Assembly (NCBI GenBank): GCA_907165275.2
Contig: OU015654.1
Location: 8,635,501-8,699,500, forward strand
Length of the DNA stretch: 64,000 nucleotides
Direction: 5' to 3'
From: Zygaena filipendulae
Taxonomy: Eukaryota; Arthropoda; Insecta; Lepidoptera; Zygaenidae
Under the pieces are notes generated by a model. That model made no database searches and had not been told where the DNA came from. It saw only the letters and a list, made by a program, of their open reading frames with translations. Each line of letters starts with the position of its first letter. The first letter of the stretch is position 1. Shown here piece after piece: positions 10,505-22,066 of the stretch. Both the position numbers and the translations under genes were made by a program.

Positions 10505-11472
10505 CTGCAAGTCAATCACACCTTAACATAATCGTAGCGATAATAAACAATATTATTAAAATGAATAAGTCATATAGGCATTTTATGTAAATATTTTTTA
10601 AACGACTATACATATACCAACATCGTGTTAATGAATTAACTGAAAACTAGAAATTAGTTTGCTTAGAATCTACTTCCGAAGCGATCGCACCATATTTTAT
10701 ATAGGTTAGAATTTTTCATTTTTACTAGCCCATGTCTAAATCTATACATATAATATGCTTTGTCCTGACGGATCAACGCACAGCCTTAATCGCTGATCTA
10801 AGAGACCTGAAACTTGGAGGGTGTGTTCTTTGTATGACGTAGGCATCCATTAAGAAAGGATTTTTGAAAATTCAACCCTTAAGGGAATGAAAACAGGTTG
10901 CAAAGTCTGTATGGACAGCTAGTTATTTATAATACAATATTTGGCGCGTACGTTGCCCGTAGCAAATAATTCGAATCGGTCATTAACACGTAGGTGCGAG
11001 CGGAGCGCTTGAAATTTCGTAGATAGGTCATCTCCAAACTAATGTTGAATAATTTTTAAAGTAATTAATTTTTTCGGCATAATATTTTCATAATATTATG
11101 GTTTATTTTTTAAATAGGGTGTATCTGGTTTTGAGTTAATTCATTAACATATTGTATAAACTATAGTTCATGTTAGCGATTTCACCCACGTGAACGACTA
11201 CTGTAAACCATTCCGGTCTATATGTATGTAGATGTATGTAAGATGTGGCAAAATTAGTTGCATATATTTACAGGGCTGAAAGTTTACGTTATGACTAACA
11301 GGATAAGCGAAAAAAATTTAAAAATATAATATTATAAGTTCGATAGTTTTTCAGAAAATGAGCAAATTAAATTTATTGAAAAAACATTACAGCTATATTC
11401 ACAACATAGCTTAATAATACGTATACCAGGCACGCGCCACGCACACAGCGAGCGATGCATCAGCTGCGGGGT

Positions 11473-11612
11473 TAGCCAAGTTGACATTCTACAATCGTTA
11501 ACGCATTGAAAACTTATGTAATGAATCGTCATTATACTTGGTAAACCAATCAAAACTCTAGTTTTCACGTAGTCATGCAAAACTCAACGTGGTCAACTCG
11601 GCTAATCCCGCT
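11473..11612. repeat. Foldback MITE, TAGCCAAATTG family (copy 2)
   Basis: Begins GTTAGCCAAGTTGACATTC, and the end is its approximate reverse complement (CAACTCGGCTAATCC). Arms of about 65 bp, shorter and more diverged than the copy at 2341. Confidence 0.65.
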
Positions 11613-12082
11613 GGTCAGCTCGATCAAGCGACGTTCGAGGTCCTTGATCTCAAGATACAGCGCGCGGCAATGTATGTGTGAAGCGATTGTGCGGCGAGCG
11701 CTTTCACAGGTTGTTTTCTTTTTGATAGTTTTTTATCTTTTTTTTTATGTGCATGTTTATAACGGTGTATATTTTAAACCCTGTAAATATTTGCAGGTAA
11801 CTTTGCCACACCTTATATAGTATAAATAGATATAATTAAGCTATCTACATACCGAATTTTATTCAAGTTCGTTGAGTGTATTTTTGCATGACGCGTGCAC
11901 AGAAAGACAAATATAAAAAAGTATTATATTTTATAGGTAATAAAAAAATCTATATTTTGGTCTCTGTTGCGACAGTAACATCACCATAATAATGCGATCA
12001 TAATTTTGAAAAAAAATTCACGAACATAAGTCGAGATGCATGAAATTTTGCGAGTCAATAATCTTTTGAGGTTCATATAGGA

Positions 12083-12734
12083 GTGTTTGGGCTATTTATA
12101 AATCTGGATATTGGCAACCCGGTATTTAAATTTCGCGCCTATGCCATCCATGGGTGGACTGAACGCTCGACCAATCGGCGCGGGCGCGGTAGTTCCCAAC
12201 ATCATGATGGCGGCGTTGCATTCGTTTTTTGGCTGATGCTTGCGCCGGCTGAGCCAACGAGTGTGTTCCCGACTGTGTACTGAGGTGTACGTGCTGCTCT
12301 GCGTTAGCTTCGCTCGCGAGTGCCGGACTCTGGAGTGACCCTTTGGTGTTTGCTTTCAATCCTCGAATACACAGCTTTTTATGGACGCATGCCCACCGCA
12401 CGCTTGGTGAACTATTTATTTAAGTTGTGTGGTGCTTTAAATTGGTGAACAAGCGCGACGAGAGTCGCCTGTGTGGCACGCTTGGACACTGCTTTGTCGC
12501 CATTTTGTACGCTTGTCCGCGGCTTCCGCCGTAGAAGCTTGCGGCGTGAACGCACGTTGAAGAAGACCACCTGGGAGCTGATCATTTGGTGTCAGTCAAG
12601 TAAGTCCGCCTTGCATTTGGTTATAGGTTTCGGAATTTATTTGCTGGTTGCCAATACTGGGTGCTTACATACCTACCGGTTCTCCAGGCCATCAGAAGGC
12701 GCGTTCACAAGGAGTATAAATAGTAAAATAAAGG
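12083..12734. other. Moderately GC-rich unclassified stretch
   Basis: About 650 bp of higher GC content with several overlapping short ORFs on both strands, none resembling a known protein. It contains a GTATAAATAG box near 12714 and a TTTAAATTGGTGAACAAGCG stretch that might be a retroelement leader. No paired LTR is present in the window. Probably a mobile-element fragment; low certainty. Nothing recognised in 11613-12082. Confidence 0.3.
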
Positions 12735-12915
12735 CAGAGGTAGCACACCTGATAGTGAGTGATTACCACCACCTATGGACATCTGCAACATACCCAAGAC
12801 TTGCAGGTGTGGCCGATCTGAATGGGACTGGTAACTGGTATGGTATGGGAATTTGAGTGGTAGGTATAGCTAGCCAGCTGGGCACTGGGAAGTGCCCTAG
12901 TTCTACCGTGCCATG
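12735..12915 (+). repeat. Retroposon 3'-region fragment (plus copy)
   Basis: Shares GTGATTACC..CC, CTATGGACATCTGCAACA and GCTAGCCAGC blocks with the reverse complement of 62982-63215. The same sequence is familiar as a common lepidopteran non-LTR/SINE 3' segment. Confidence 0.65.
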
Positions 12916-13276
12916 GTTTTAGAACGATTTTTTCCCTTATCGACAGTTTAGTTTTAGATTCTATCCAGTAAGACAGAACACAGAAGGCAAATAAATCAAA
13001 GTACAATATTTAGATAGTAAAAAAATTCATGTTACTCATATTTTTGTAAAACTTTTGTATGTGTTGTTTGTAGGTATTCGTTACAAAAATAATTATAAAT
13101 CGGGTAATAATTATAAATAATAATTATAAATTTTCTTTGTTTATGAAGTATATTAACAGCACTTGTAAATTATTACACACTTCCGCAGTAAACTAAGGTG
13201 AAATCCAGTTTACACAAGAACTATATATGAGCACGAGAAGTGAAAAATATAATATTTCAGTCATAATCTGGTGTGT

Positions 13277-16200
13277 TTATTTTCCGATCATTACACTAAT
13301 TCCAATCGGTGATATAAGTGAAACCTGAAACAAAAAAAAGAAAAACTAAATAATTACGAAATTTTAATTAAATTATACACATGTAATATTTTTAGACGTT
13401 GCTATTTTTAACCGACTTCCAAAAAGGAGGAGGTGCCGTGTCCAGCTGTAGATATATATGTATGTTTTTTTAACGTATGTTCGACTCAAAGATGGTAGGA
13501 CCGATTTGGAAAAAGGTTTTTTGTTTGAAAGGGTACACTCCCAAGTTGGTCCCATTGTCACCAAGTCGGGATCTGATGATGGGATCTTGGAGAAGTTGAG
13601 AAAAATCTTCAAAAATTATAGGAACACCTATACCTTACATAATATAAGGAACACCTATAGTAGCGATTTGGGTAGTTTTTATAGTAAATCGTTCGTTTGC
13701 TTTCGAAAAGCAACATTTGAAGAAGTGGAACTGATGATGAAAACCACTGATGGTTATCGGAACTACTCACTAATACGATTCATTTACCGACTTTAATATG
13801 GTTTCTAAACAATTTATGTTGGTCTCAATAATGGCGAAGTAGAATTGGTGGTGAAGTACCAGAAAAACTCCTTAACAATGAACATCCCTGCATCGGGGAA
13901 AGTAAAAAGTGATGAGCAGTTGACATGAGGCTCATATAACTTAGATAAATTACAAACAAACCTACTTAAAAGCGAGAAAAAAACAAAATTTTAACAAAAA
14001 AATTAAAACTGACTTACAAAAACACAAAAATGTACTACTACCTAAACTAAATATCTAATGATAACAAAATACTGATTTAATAAAAAAAAGAAATGTCTTT
14101 TGGATTATTGTGTTATTTTAGCTTTGTCTTTCAGGTTCATGTTTATGTGGGATTTGTACATATGACGACCCTATTGGCGCAGTAGGTAGGTACCTACCCG
14201 CTAATCAAGAGGTTCCGGGTTCGATTCCCGGTGGGAGTGGACTTTGAGTGATGAGCACAGGGTTCCACTTTCCAATTTGGGCGACCTGGGCGTGTTTATA
14301 CATTTACAGTATAATGTATATGTAATCCCAGCAAAAACATAAGTGTAAAAAAGGAGAGCCAAGTTCAATACAAAAATTATGCTTGGCTGTGGGCTTCGCC
14401 GCAAAAAGAATGGAGATCTAAATGAGTGCCAAGTTCTATGCAAAATCGAAATATGTATTTATAGGAACAAAATAATATTATGAACAAGTATTAAAATCTA
14501 TTTCTTTGCTTTATTGGATACCTATAACAATTGCTGTTATTTAAAAATGTGAGATCTTAAAGTAGGTTAGATTTGACTTGGCCAGTTTTCATTACATCAG
14601 TCATTTTATAAAGTTATTAAACATATAAGTATAGTTATTAAATAAATTTTAATTCTGATAAAAACTACTTCTACTACTATACTAGTACTATATGTCAGTC
14701 AGTCATTGCTAAAATTTACGACTTTTCGACCTTCATAATATCTTTATAACCGTTTGAGCTAGCTTCATGAAATTTGGGCTTCTACATGTCCTTATGGATA
14801 TAATTAAACACACGTAGTTTTATGTGTTTACGTTAAAGAGGTTTTGAGTTATAAAAGGGGCAAAAGTGGCACCAAGTGGTTCGTCTAATATTACACTCAG
14901 CGCTGGCTAGCCAGTTCCTTTGCTTGAACTTGGCTTGACACGCTGCCGCGTGTCTAGATTATATGTAGTAAATACCACGTTTGCTTTACTTCCACGATAC
15001 AAGCTTATAAAAGCTTACTATGGGATCAAGTAGGTCTGTGTGTTGCGATGAGGATTATTGTGATTATTAAGTACATTGATGTAAAAAAAATATACAAATT
15101 TATATTTTTATCCTGCATTTTTATGCACAAAAAAACCACAAAATTATTTCCTACCTTCGTATCGTACACAATGTACTTATTATGCAAAATAATAAGAAAA
15201 AAACTGATGCGCCTAGTGATTGAATAATTTTAAATTCAAATATGATTTCACTGCTCATGTGCACTAAATTTTTGGTTGCATTAGACATTTTTACATTAAA
15301 AAAAAAAACAAATAAACTAACCTGTGTGTGTGTGTGCCTGTGTCCTTTAAATTCTTCTTGATTTATTATATTTAGTCTGTTATATTTAGTCTGTTGATAC
15401 CCATTTTCATTGGCTGTATACGCGACCTTTATTTTCTGACCGTCTGAATTGACATAAAAATACTGTCCCGTCACCATTATATGCTCATCAGGTAGACCAG
15501 CATTCACTAATGTTCCAAATTCAAACCTTCCCGTTCCTTTTGCTGTATTAAAACTGCAATATTGGATAAAAATAATCAAAACGCAAAAATCTAAAAACTC
15601 TAAAAATAATCCTTACCAAACTATTATAAAAGCGTAAGTTATATTCACGCCATAACGGCTCAACCGATTATCAAAAAAATTTGTGTACGCTTTGTCAGAG
15701 GTAGGAAAGAGAGAGGAAAGACAAAGGGTATTTTATATCCCGGTATACTCCGAAATTAAGGCGGGTGAAATCACGGAAATCAGCTAGTCAGTTAAAATTA
15801 CAACAAATAATCCACTGATACTCATCATGCAAATGTTAGTTTGTTCGATTGTTTTTTTTGTTTTTTATTTGTTTATTACAGTTTCACGCCTTAACTGCTC
15901 AGTCGCTTATTATGAAACTCTGCGTACACGTTGTCAGGGGTGCAGAGAAGGAAATATTTTACTCTGGATTTCCCGCAAGAATTCCGAAATGAAATAATTT
16001 AATTTTTTGCAAGATAACCTTTGGCAGTAGTGAATCTATCAGAAAAAAATAAATTTCTGATAGAAAGTAGATATACATCGCACCAAAAACATTTTCATGT
16101 AAAATGTTGCCAAGACGAGACCATATTATGACTCGCACTGTCAAAAAAAAGTTATCAGATCTCATGTAGAGCCAAGCTTCTAACTGTACACTCCCTAACT

Positions 16201-17747
16201 CTACAAGGTCTAACTTTACAAATTTTACACCTTAGTCAAAATAATTATGTGGCCTATGTCCTGGTAGTGTCTCCCTTAAGTTTTTATACATAAATCGTAA
16301 ATAGATTTTTGTGTAGACTGAGGTTATTTGAACCTTGGGAAAAGATTTGGGCTCGGTATTTAAGGACTTCCTGCGGAAACTCCAAAGTTAAAATCCGGGT
16401 GAAATGGTGACCTGCACATTGCACAATGCACATAGCTGCGCATGGTACCTTTTAACCCCACAAAATATGCATAAAAATGGCGTTATATATTTATAATTAA
16501 AAATTATAATATAATTAACGTTAAACCTTATCTATTGGAATATTTATGCTCTCGTACATAAAACAAATTGTTGTCATATGAAACCTTCGGTTATTTTTTG
16601 AAATATTTACAACTTTACCCCGCGGTTTCACCCGCGTGATTTTCAATATTCCCGCAGGAATCCCAAAGTAGCCTAATTTACTGCTTATAAAGTCAGCTAA
16701 TTGCCAGTGAGTTTCATAAAAATGTTTCCAAACGTTTCCGTAATTAGCTGTTTCCCGCATTAATTTCGGAGATCCTGCAGGAGTTCCGGTATAAAAAGTA
16801 CCTTATATCCTTCTCTGTAGCGCTGACAACGTGTATGTAAAATAAATAAAATAAATTTTTATTCATCAGCACATAATTACAGTACAAGTTACAGAATAGT
16901 ATAATATAATATTTGGTGCGGCAAAAAGGAGATGGGACTCAGCGAATCAACTGATTTTCAGTCCCCAACCTCTTACAACTATTATTAGGTATCTACTACT
17001 ATACTAGTACTACTTAGACAAACTAAGATGAGAGTTTCGTTGTCAGGATTAGGATTAGACGTACGGTAAACATTAATTTTTTAATATATATCTTAGGAAT
17101 ATAGTCTACATTTTTATATATACCTAGTAGGTATTTATTTTACTTAAAAGAGAGCCTATAAGTGAAAAACAGAGTGAACTTATAAACTTGGACGCAAACA
17201 ATTAAATTTTATCTTCCTTAGGAAATTTCGCGGCTAAAATTGCATGTTTTATGCCCTTGATGTTAGAACATACATATTATGTCAAAAATTTGCTTTTTAC
17301 AACAAGACAGCGAAAAAAAAATTTTTCGTCAAATAATATATTTTTTAGGAGAGAAATATATAGTTGAACTGGCCTGTGATTTGAATCTCACCATGCTAGT
17401 TTTATGCAAAGGGAATTATTATTCTAAGAAGTACCTAAAAGTAGAATAAGAAGAAATTTAATGTTTATTGTTCACCAACTCATAGAATACAGGTTAGATA
17501 GTATGTAGATATGTGTGTACATAGTATTATGTAAAAATAGCTATAACATGAAGTGAACATGTAACAACTTCTTTTTTTAAACAAAATAATTGTTTTTGTA
17601 GATATACCTGAAGTAATAATTTCCAGATCCGTCATTCGTGCTCTTATATTCTAAAATTTCGTCTTGAGTAGTGCTTTCGAGCGAAGTCATTAAAACATTA
17701 GGGATAAGAAAATATAATATGCAATAAAGGCATGTTGTTGAATGCAT
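13277..17747 (-). CDS. CPR-D: divergent RR-type cuticular protein
   Basis: Three coding exons: 17608-17747, 15322-15553 and 13277-13324, total 420 bp, 139 residues. The first begins right after TTTTTCAG with ATG and encodes a signal peptide (hydrophobic residues 6-20); it ends in phase 2. The second completes a Ser codon (YYFSFNTAKGTG) and holds the chitin-binding core with YTANENGY at residues 92-99, the conserved Y-x-A-x-E-x-G-Y. It ends HTHTQ, encoded by a CA microsatellite directly against a GTTAGT donor in phase 0. The last exon follows an excellent polypyrimidine/CAG acceptor and encodes 15 residues with TAA at 13277-13279, overlapping an AATAAA; this exon is the least certain part. A non-coding first exon lies near 19090-19130, ending at a GTAAGT donor. 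The sequence is far from the standard YETGNGI form. Introns are full of repeats. Confidence 0.75.
13411..13795. repeat. Dispersed repeat in CPR-D intron (ACCGACTTCCAAAAAGG type)
   Basis: Begins ACCGACTTCCAAAAAGGAGG, a widespread lepidopteran repeat end, and ends near TTACCGACTT. A short fragment of the same end in reverse is at about 32812-32838. ORFs within are incidental. Confidence 0.55.
14166..14300 (+). repeat. tRNA-derived SINE fragment
   Basis: Contains a B-box-like GGTTCCGGGTTCGATTCCCG, followed by the TGATGAGCACAGGGTTCCAC body shared with 61196-61310. The 5' tRNA half does not fold into an intact cloverleaf by eye, so it is not called a tRNA gene. Confidence 0.65.
14685..14985 (+). 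repeat. Dispersed repeat paired with 21608-21900
   Basis: The block around GTGGCACCAAGTGGTTCGT, GTAATATTACAC-like sequence and GACACGCTGCCGCGTGTC recurs in reverse complement at 21608-21730. Likely a non-autonomous element; family not recognised. Confidence 0.55.
15617..15789 (+). mobile_element. Helitron-like element in CPR-D intron
   Basis: From CTATTATAAAAGCGTAAGTT to GGAAATCAGCTAGT, with the GGCGGGTGAAATC hairpin partly decayed. Confidence 0.65.
16077..16256 (+). repeat. Half of the CCACCAAAAACATTTTCATG foldback family
   Basis: Begins GCACCAAAAACATTTTCATG and runs through TCTCATGTAGAGCCAAGCTT. Matches the left arm of the complete foldbacks at 27266 and 37757; the right arm is missing here. 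Confidence 0.75.
16605..16850 (-). mobile_element. Rearranged Helitron-like copies
   Basis: Two element starts in the same orientation (CCCGCGGTTTCACCCGCG at about 16618 and a second GAGATCCTGCAGGAG block at about 16767), then an AAATAAATAAAATAAATTTT tail leading to an unclassified AT-rich repeat up to about 16990. Confidence 0.55.
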
Positions 17748-18668
17748 CTGAAAAATAAGCAATACCTAAAATAGCACGTAATGTAGATGAATGAAAAAAA
17801 GAAGAAAGGTAAGTACGATAGTAAAAGAAGTTATTAGCGTTATTTTTTTTATATAAAGAATTTAATGGCGTAGTTATTTCATAGAGTGTATTACAAAAAT
17901 GTCTACTATCGAAACGAGGTTTTCGTAACTAGTTTCGAAGGCGGATTTTTTATTACCTACTTGAAATACAGTAAGTAATAGTGCGATTTCTAAAATCAAA
18001 TCAAAGTTTATCGATAAAATATAAATATTCTTACATTCTTTGAATTTTATCTCTTAAAAAAAAACATGTTGCAAATGCGACATGCTAAGTATAAAAACAA
18101 GCTACAAGTGTTGTGTCATTGTTACCAAATAAATGCCTTTTCTTTCTTCTTCTTTATTGCAAATGTTGTTATTAAATTACCAATGTTGTTTCACACCACC
18201 TAATATGTTTGTCTTACTACTTTACTATACTTACTAAAATAAACTAAAATAAGTGAAGTGCAGTAAAACGTGCGTGAAAATTTACAATTACATTTATATT
18301 TTAAGTGAGAATAAGTAGTGATTCGTACCTACCAATCTAGTACCTATTAGATCAATGAGGTTAATCAGAAAGGTGAGAGATAAAATAAGATATATTCTTT
18401 TATACAGGAAAGGTTATATATAAAATGTTTCAGGGCCCTAATTCACTATGACCAACGCGATTCCTTACGTTCTTGCTTGCTATCTTAAACTCTCCATGTA
18501 GAAGAAAAATAGCAAATTAGTATTTCTGATTGTTGTATTGATAGGTTGTCTTTTTTGTATGTACGTAAACTTAATTAAAACAATTATTGTGGTGCGTTAT
18601 ACTGCATGTTTAATCATGCATTAAAATTATAAACAAGTTATAATAACACCAATAACTTTATTAATATA

Positions 18669-18982
18669 CTAGCTGACCCCCACGGTTTCACCCGCGGTAA
18701 TTTCGGAGTTCCCGCGGGAATTCCGGGATAAAAAGTACTCTATGTCGCTCAGGATCACTTTAGCTTCCTATCTATAATAAGCAGATCCATAGATAACAAC
18801 CTCACAAACTCCGGAGTTCCCGTGGGGATTCCGGAATATAAAGTAGGTACCCTAAGTCGCTCAGGATCACTGTAGCTTCTTATAAGTGAAAGAATTTTTT
18901 AAATCGGGTCAGTAGATCCAGAGATTACCCTCTACAATCTCACAAACTCACAAACTTTTGCTCTTTATAATATTATTAGGAT
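18669..18982 (-). mobile_element. Helitron-like element in CPR-D first intron
   Basis: Begins ACTAGCTGACCCCCACGG and ends ATAATATTATTAGGAT, with an internal duplication of the TCGCTCAGGATCACT module. Same subfamily as 21251-21610 and 54963-55380. Confidence 0.7.
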
Positions 18983-19151
18983 GCCTTTATGCCTATAGAT
19001 AGAAGATTTGTATAGATTTTGTCAATTACTTTAGGAGGATATTTGTTGAAATTTATACCTAGCCAGTATAATTAATGAATAAAACTTACAATTTAGCTTT
19101 TAGTAGAATCTTGTATTACAATCACTATGCACTTACTGTGGATAAACACAA

Positions 19152-19160
19152 CCTTATATA
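19152..19160 (-). promoter_or_regulatory. TATA box of CPR-D
   Basis: TATATAAGG on the minus strand, followed about 25-30 bases on by CACAGTAAGTGCATAGTG and then by a short leader that ends at a GTAAGT donor (19084-19089). The leader has no ATG, consistent with translation starting in the next exon. Confidence 0.6.
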
Positions 19161-19364
19161 GTGAGGATATCAAACTTATGCGTCTATATATATTTACAAA
19201 CATCGCCGTTAAGTATAATCTAATGACCAACACGGACGGTTAAACTGCTCATATATACTGGTTTTATCGAATGATATTAACAAACGAGTCAGTGAAATAA
19301 AAATTATTAAACAATTTGTAGAAAAAAAAAATCAAGCTTTTATAGTACGAGGTATAAAAATATA

Positions 19365-20651
19365 CGTGGGGCGCACTATAAGTTTCCGGAATGAATATGA
19401 AAAAATACTATTAAAGGTACAAAATTAATTTGTTGTTTTTCAAAATAATCTCCCTTGGCGTCTATGCACTTTTTCATTCGATGAAACCAGTTTTGAAAAC
19501 TTTTGTGCCACTCCTCTGTGGTGACCTCTGAAACGTGTTTTTCATACTCCTCGACAGCCTCTTCTGGTGATGAAAATCGTTGACCGCGTAATTGGTTCTT
19601 AATTTTTGGGAACAGAAAAAAGTCACAAGGTGCCAGGTCGGGACTGTATGCAGAATGACTCATGAGTTCTACATTTTTCGCCTTCAAAAAGTCGTTTGTC
19701 TGTCTGGCCGTGTGAGAACTAGCATTGTCGTGGTGCAGGATGATACGGCGTTTACGGTTATTTTTACGGAGTTCGTCAATAACTTCCGGCAAACAAATGG
19801 CCGTGTACCAGTCACTATTCACTGTACGACGATTCTCTAAAGCAACAGTAGCCACGTGTCCAGTTTTATTAAAAAAAGAAGCAATCATCCGCTTAGATGC
19901 ACTTTTCACGCGCGCCACTTTGGTTGGTTTCGGCTCATCTTGAAAGACCCATACGCTCGATTGCTGCTTTGTTTTGGGATCGTAGCAATAAATCCATGTT
20001 TCGTCACCTGTTACTATGTCCCACACCAAATTTGACGCACCTTCGTTGAATCTGGTAAGCATGGCACTGCACCAAGTGACGCGGTCCGTTTTTTGAGCCT
20101 CGGTCAAGTTGTGTGGGATCCACCGCGAGCACAGCTTTCTCACACCCAAATGTTTGTGTAGGATTAATTGTATTTGACTCATGCCTATTTCTAAGGATGC
20201 GCGAATTTCATGGTAGGTCACATGCCTGTCTGTTTCAATCATACGGCGCACAGCATCGATGTTTTTGTTGGTTACAGCGGTGGACGGCCGACCATCGCGA
20301 GATTCGTCACTGAGATTGATACGACCACCACTGCTGCAAACCAGCTATAAACAGTTGTCTTGCATGGTGCTTCATTGCCAAAAGCTGTTTCAAGCCGAGC
20401 GATGCTCTGTTGAGCTGTCAAATTACACTTAAAATCGTAGAAAATCATACTACGAAAATTTTCCCGAGTTAAATCCATGTTGATGCAGACACACAATTTT
20501 TTAAATGGCGCCACAAGGTAAAAACAAAAGACAGTCAGATGAAACAAACTGCATTCTACAGCCAAAGAGTTCTATTTTCAAATGTTGCAATACATTTTTA
20601 AATATTGTTTATGTAAGTGGCCAGTTCCGGAAACTTACAGTGCGCCCTATG
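19365..20651 (-). mobile_element. mariner element, nearly full length
   Basis: Terminal inverted repeats of ~28 bp (left GGGGCGCACTATAAGTTTCC, right end the reverse complement of AGGGCGCACTGTAAGTTTCC) flanked by TA on both sides (19363-19364 and 20652-20653). The length of 1287 bp fits canonical mariners. The transposase reads leftwards and stops inside the left repeat. Few differences between the ends suggest a fairly young insertion. It lies upstream of the CPR-D promoter. Confidence 0.95.
19376..20478 (-). pseudogene. mariner transposase, one frameshift
   Basis: Cuts and pastes its own element through a DD34D nuclease. Start MDLTRENFRSMIF at 20476-20478; an N-terminal helix-turn-helix region runs to about 20330 (TTVYSWFA). 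There the frame is lost: the following part, NLSDESRDGRPS, then reads in another frame to the stop at 19376-19378, giving 291 residues from the next Met. Catalytic signature residues are intact in the second part: TGDETWI, HHDNASSH and YSPDLAPCDFFLF, with 34 residues between the last two Asp. The break falls in GCAGCAGTGGTGG, in the linker before the second DNA-binding helix set. The copy should not make full transposase, but its ends could still be mobilised by an intact relative. Confidence 0.9.
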
Positions 20652-20749
20652 TATAGGTATTACTCTGAATATTAAAACAACTACTTATATTTGCATATTA
20701 ATTATAAATATCAAGGTTGAATTTGGCCTTCAGGTCGAAAAACGTCGAA

Positions 20750-20820
20750 AAAAACCACTTTCCTAAAATTTCCACTTTCCTAAAATGTCCACTTTCTTAA
20801 AATGTCCACTTTCCTAAAAT
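20750..20820. repeat. 18-bp tandem repeat
   Basis: Four units of CCACTTTCCTAAAATTT/GT sequence in a row, e.g. TTTCCACTTTCCTAAAATG. Confidence 0.9.
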
Positions 20821-21250
20821 CTGAGGTGTTAAGTAGAAATGTCGACCATTTATTCCATACAAAATAATGAAACCGTAGATATATCTCTCTTTTCTCCCAA
20901 GATAATAAGGCCCCTGTTGAATTTACAACAGAGGCCTTATTCAGTATGACCAAAAACATTCCTTGCTCATAACGCGCCCAAAAACACAAGCCCAAGTATC
21001 TATGCCAGGTGCCAAAATATTATTTTTATATTCTGTGACCTATAAGAAACGTACTTATGGATAAATAGTAAATACGTATGGTTTTTTAGATGTGAAACTT
21101 TTTTGAGAACGAGGCAAAGACAATTTTTGTGTGTTAAATCATAGTGAATAAGGGCCCTACACAGTTTCAGGAACAAGAAAAAAAAGCCGGATTAAAAGAT
21201 AAGGTATGATTTTGTCTATACATACATACATACATAAAATATATTATTAC

Positions 21251-21610
21251 TAGCTGACTCCCGCGGTTTCACCCGCAGTATAAAAAGTGCCCTATGTCCC
21301 TCAGGATCACTGTAAATTCCTATAAGTGAAAGAATTTTTAAAATAGGTTCAGTAGATCCAGAGATTACCCCCTACAATCTCACGAACTCAGAAACTCTGG
21401 AGTTCCCGCGGAATTTTCAGAATCAGTTTAGTAGATTCAGAGATAGCTGTTCCCCCGTAGTTTAATCTGTGGCAAATTCGTAGTACCCTATGACACTCAA
21501 GATCTCTGCAGCATCCTATAAGTGAAAGAATTTTCAAAATCGGTTCAGTAGATCCATAGATTACCCCCTACAATGTCACAAGCTCACAAACTTTTGCTCT
21601 TTATAATCTA
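21251..21610 (-). mobile_element. Helitron-like element with internal module duplication
   Basis: Begins ACTAGCTGACTCCCGCGG; carries two or three repeats of the module CAGGATCACTGTA..AGTGAAAGAATTTT..GGTTCAGTAGATCC. Confidence 0.7.
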
Positions 21611-21900
21611 GACACGCCGGTAGCGTGTCAAGCCAAAGTTCAAGCTGACAGAACTGGCGAGCAGCACCGTGTGTAATATTACACGAACCATTTGGAGCCA
21701 CTTTTCACCCCCCCCATAATTCAAAAACTATTTAACATAAAGATGTCAAATTTGGCTCATGTATTAAGACTCGCAAGATAAATTATCGACAGAACTTGGC
21801 ACCTATTTATATATCAATTTTTTTGTCGGCGAAGTCGACAACTAAGCACTGATTTTGGCTTCCACTTTCACATTAATTTTTTTGATGGGATATTAGTATA
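21608..21900 (-). repeat. Dispersed repeat, inverted copy of 14685-14985
   Basis: GACACGCCGGTAGCGTGTC, GTGTAATATTACACGAACCA and GAGCCACTTTTCA match 14870-14985 in reverse complement. Directly abuts the preceding Helitron-like element. Confidence 0.55.
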
Positions 21901-22036
21901 CATAGATTAGTATAGATAAATACGATGTTTGTATTATATCTATGTTTAAAGTAGATATTAAATTATACATAGATATGGGTGGGTGGGTAAGTGGGTGGGC
22001 TTATACCACCCACTTACTTCTAAGTCTAATTTGTCT

Positions 22037-22066
22037 CCTTTTTTTTTTTTTTTTTTTTTTTTTTTG
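22037..22066. repeat. Poly-T tract
   Basis: Nearly 30 consecutive T within CTCC..TTTGTCTCC; may be the A-tail of a reverse-oriented retroposon. No gene is seen in 22067-22831. Confidence 0.7.

Noticed and set aside
12083..12856. Overlapping ORFs of 66-127 codons on both strands
   Set aside because: GC-rich stretch running into a known-type retroposon fragment; no motif, signal peptide or intron structure.
14190..14238. tRNA-like sequence with a good B box
   Set aside because: No intact cloverleaf or A box by eye, and a similar body follows the copy at 61196, so it is a SINE fragment.
15151..15321. Read-through extension of the CPR-D exon
   Set aside because: A good GTTAGT donor precedes it, and the extension has no cuticular features; splicing to 13324 fits the phase-0 intron seen in CPR-F and CPR-G.
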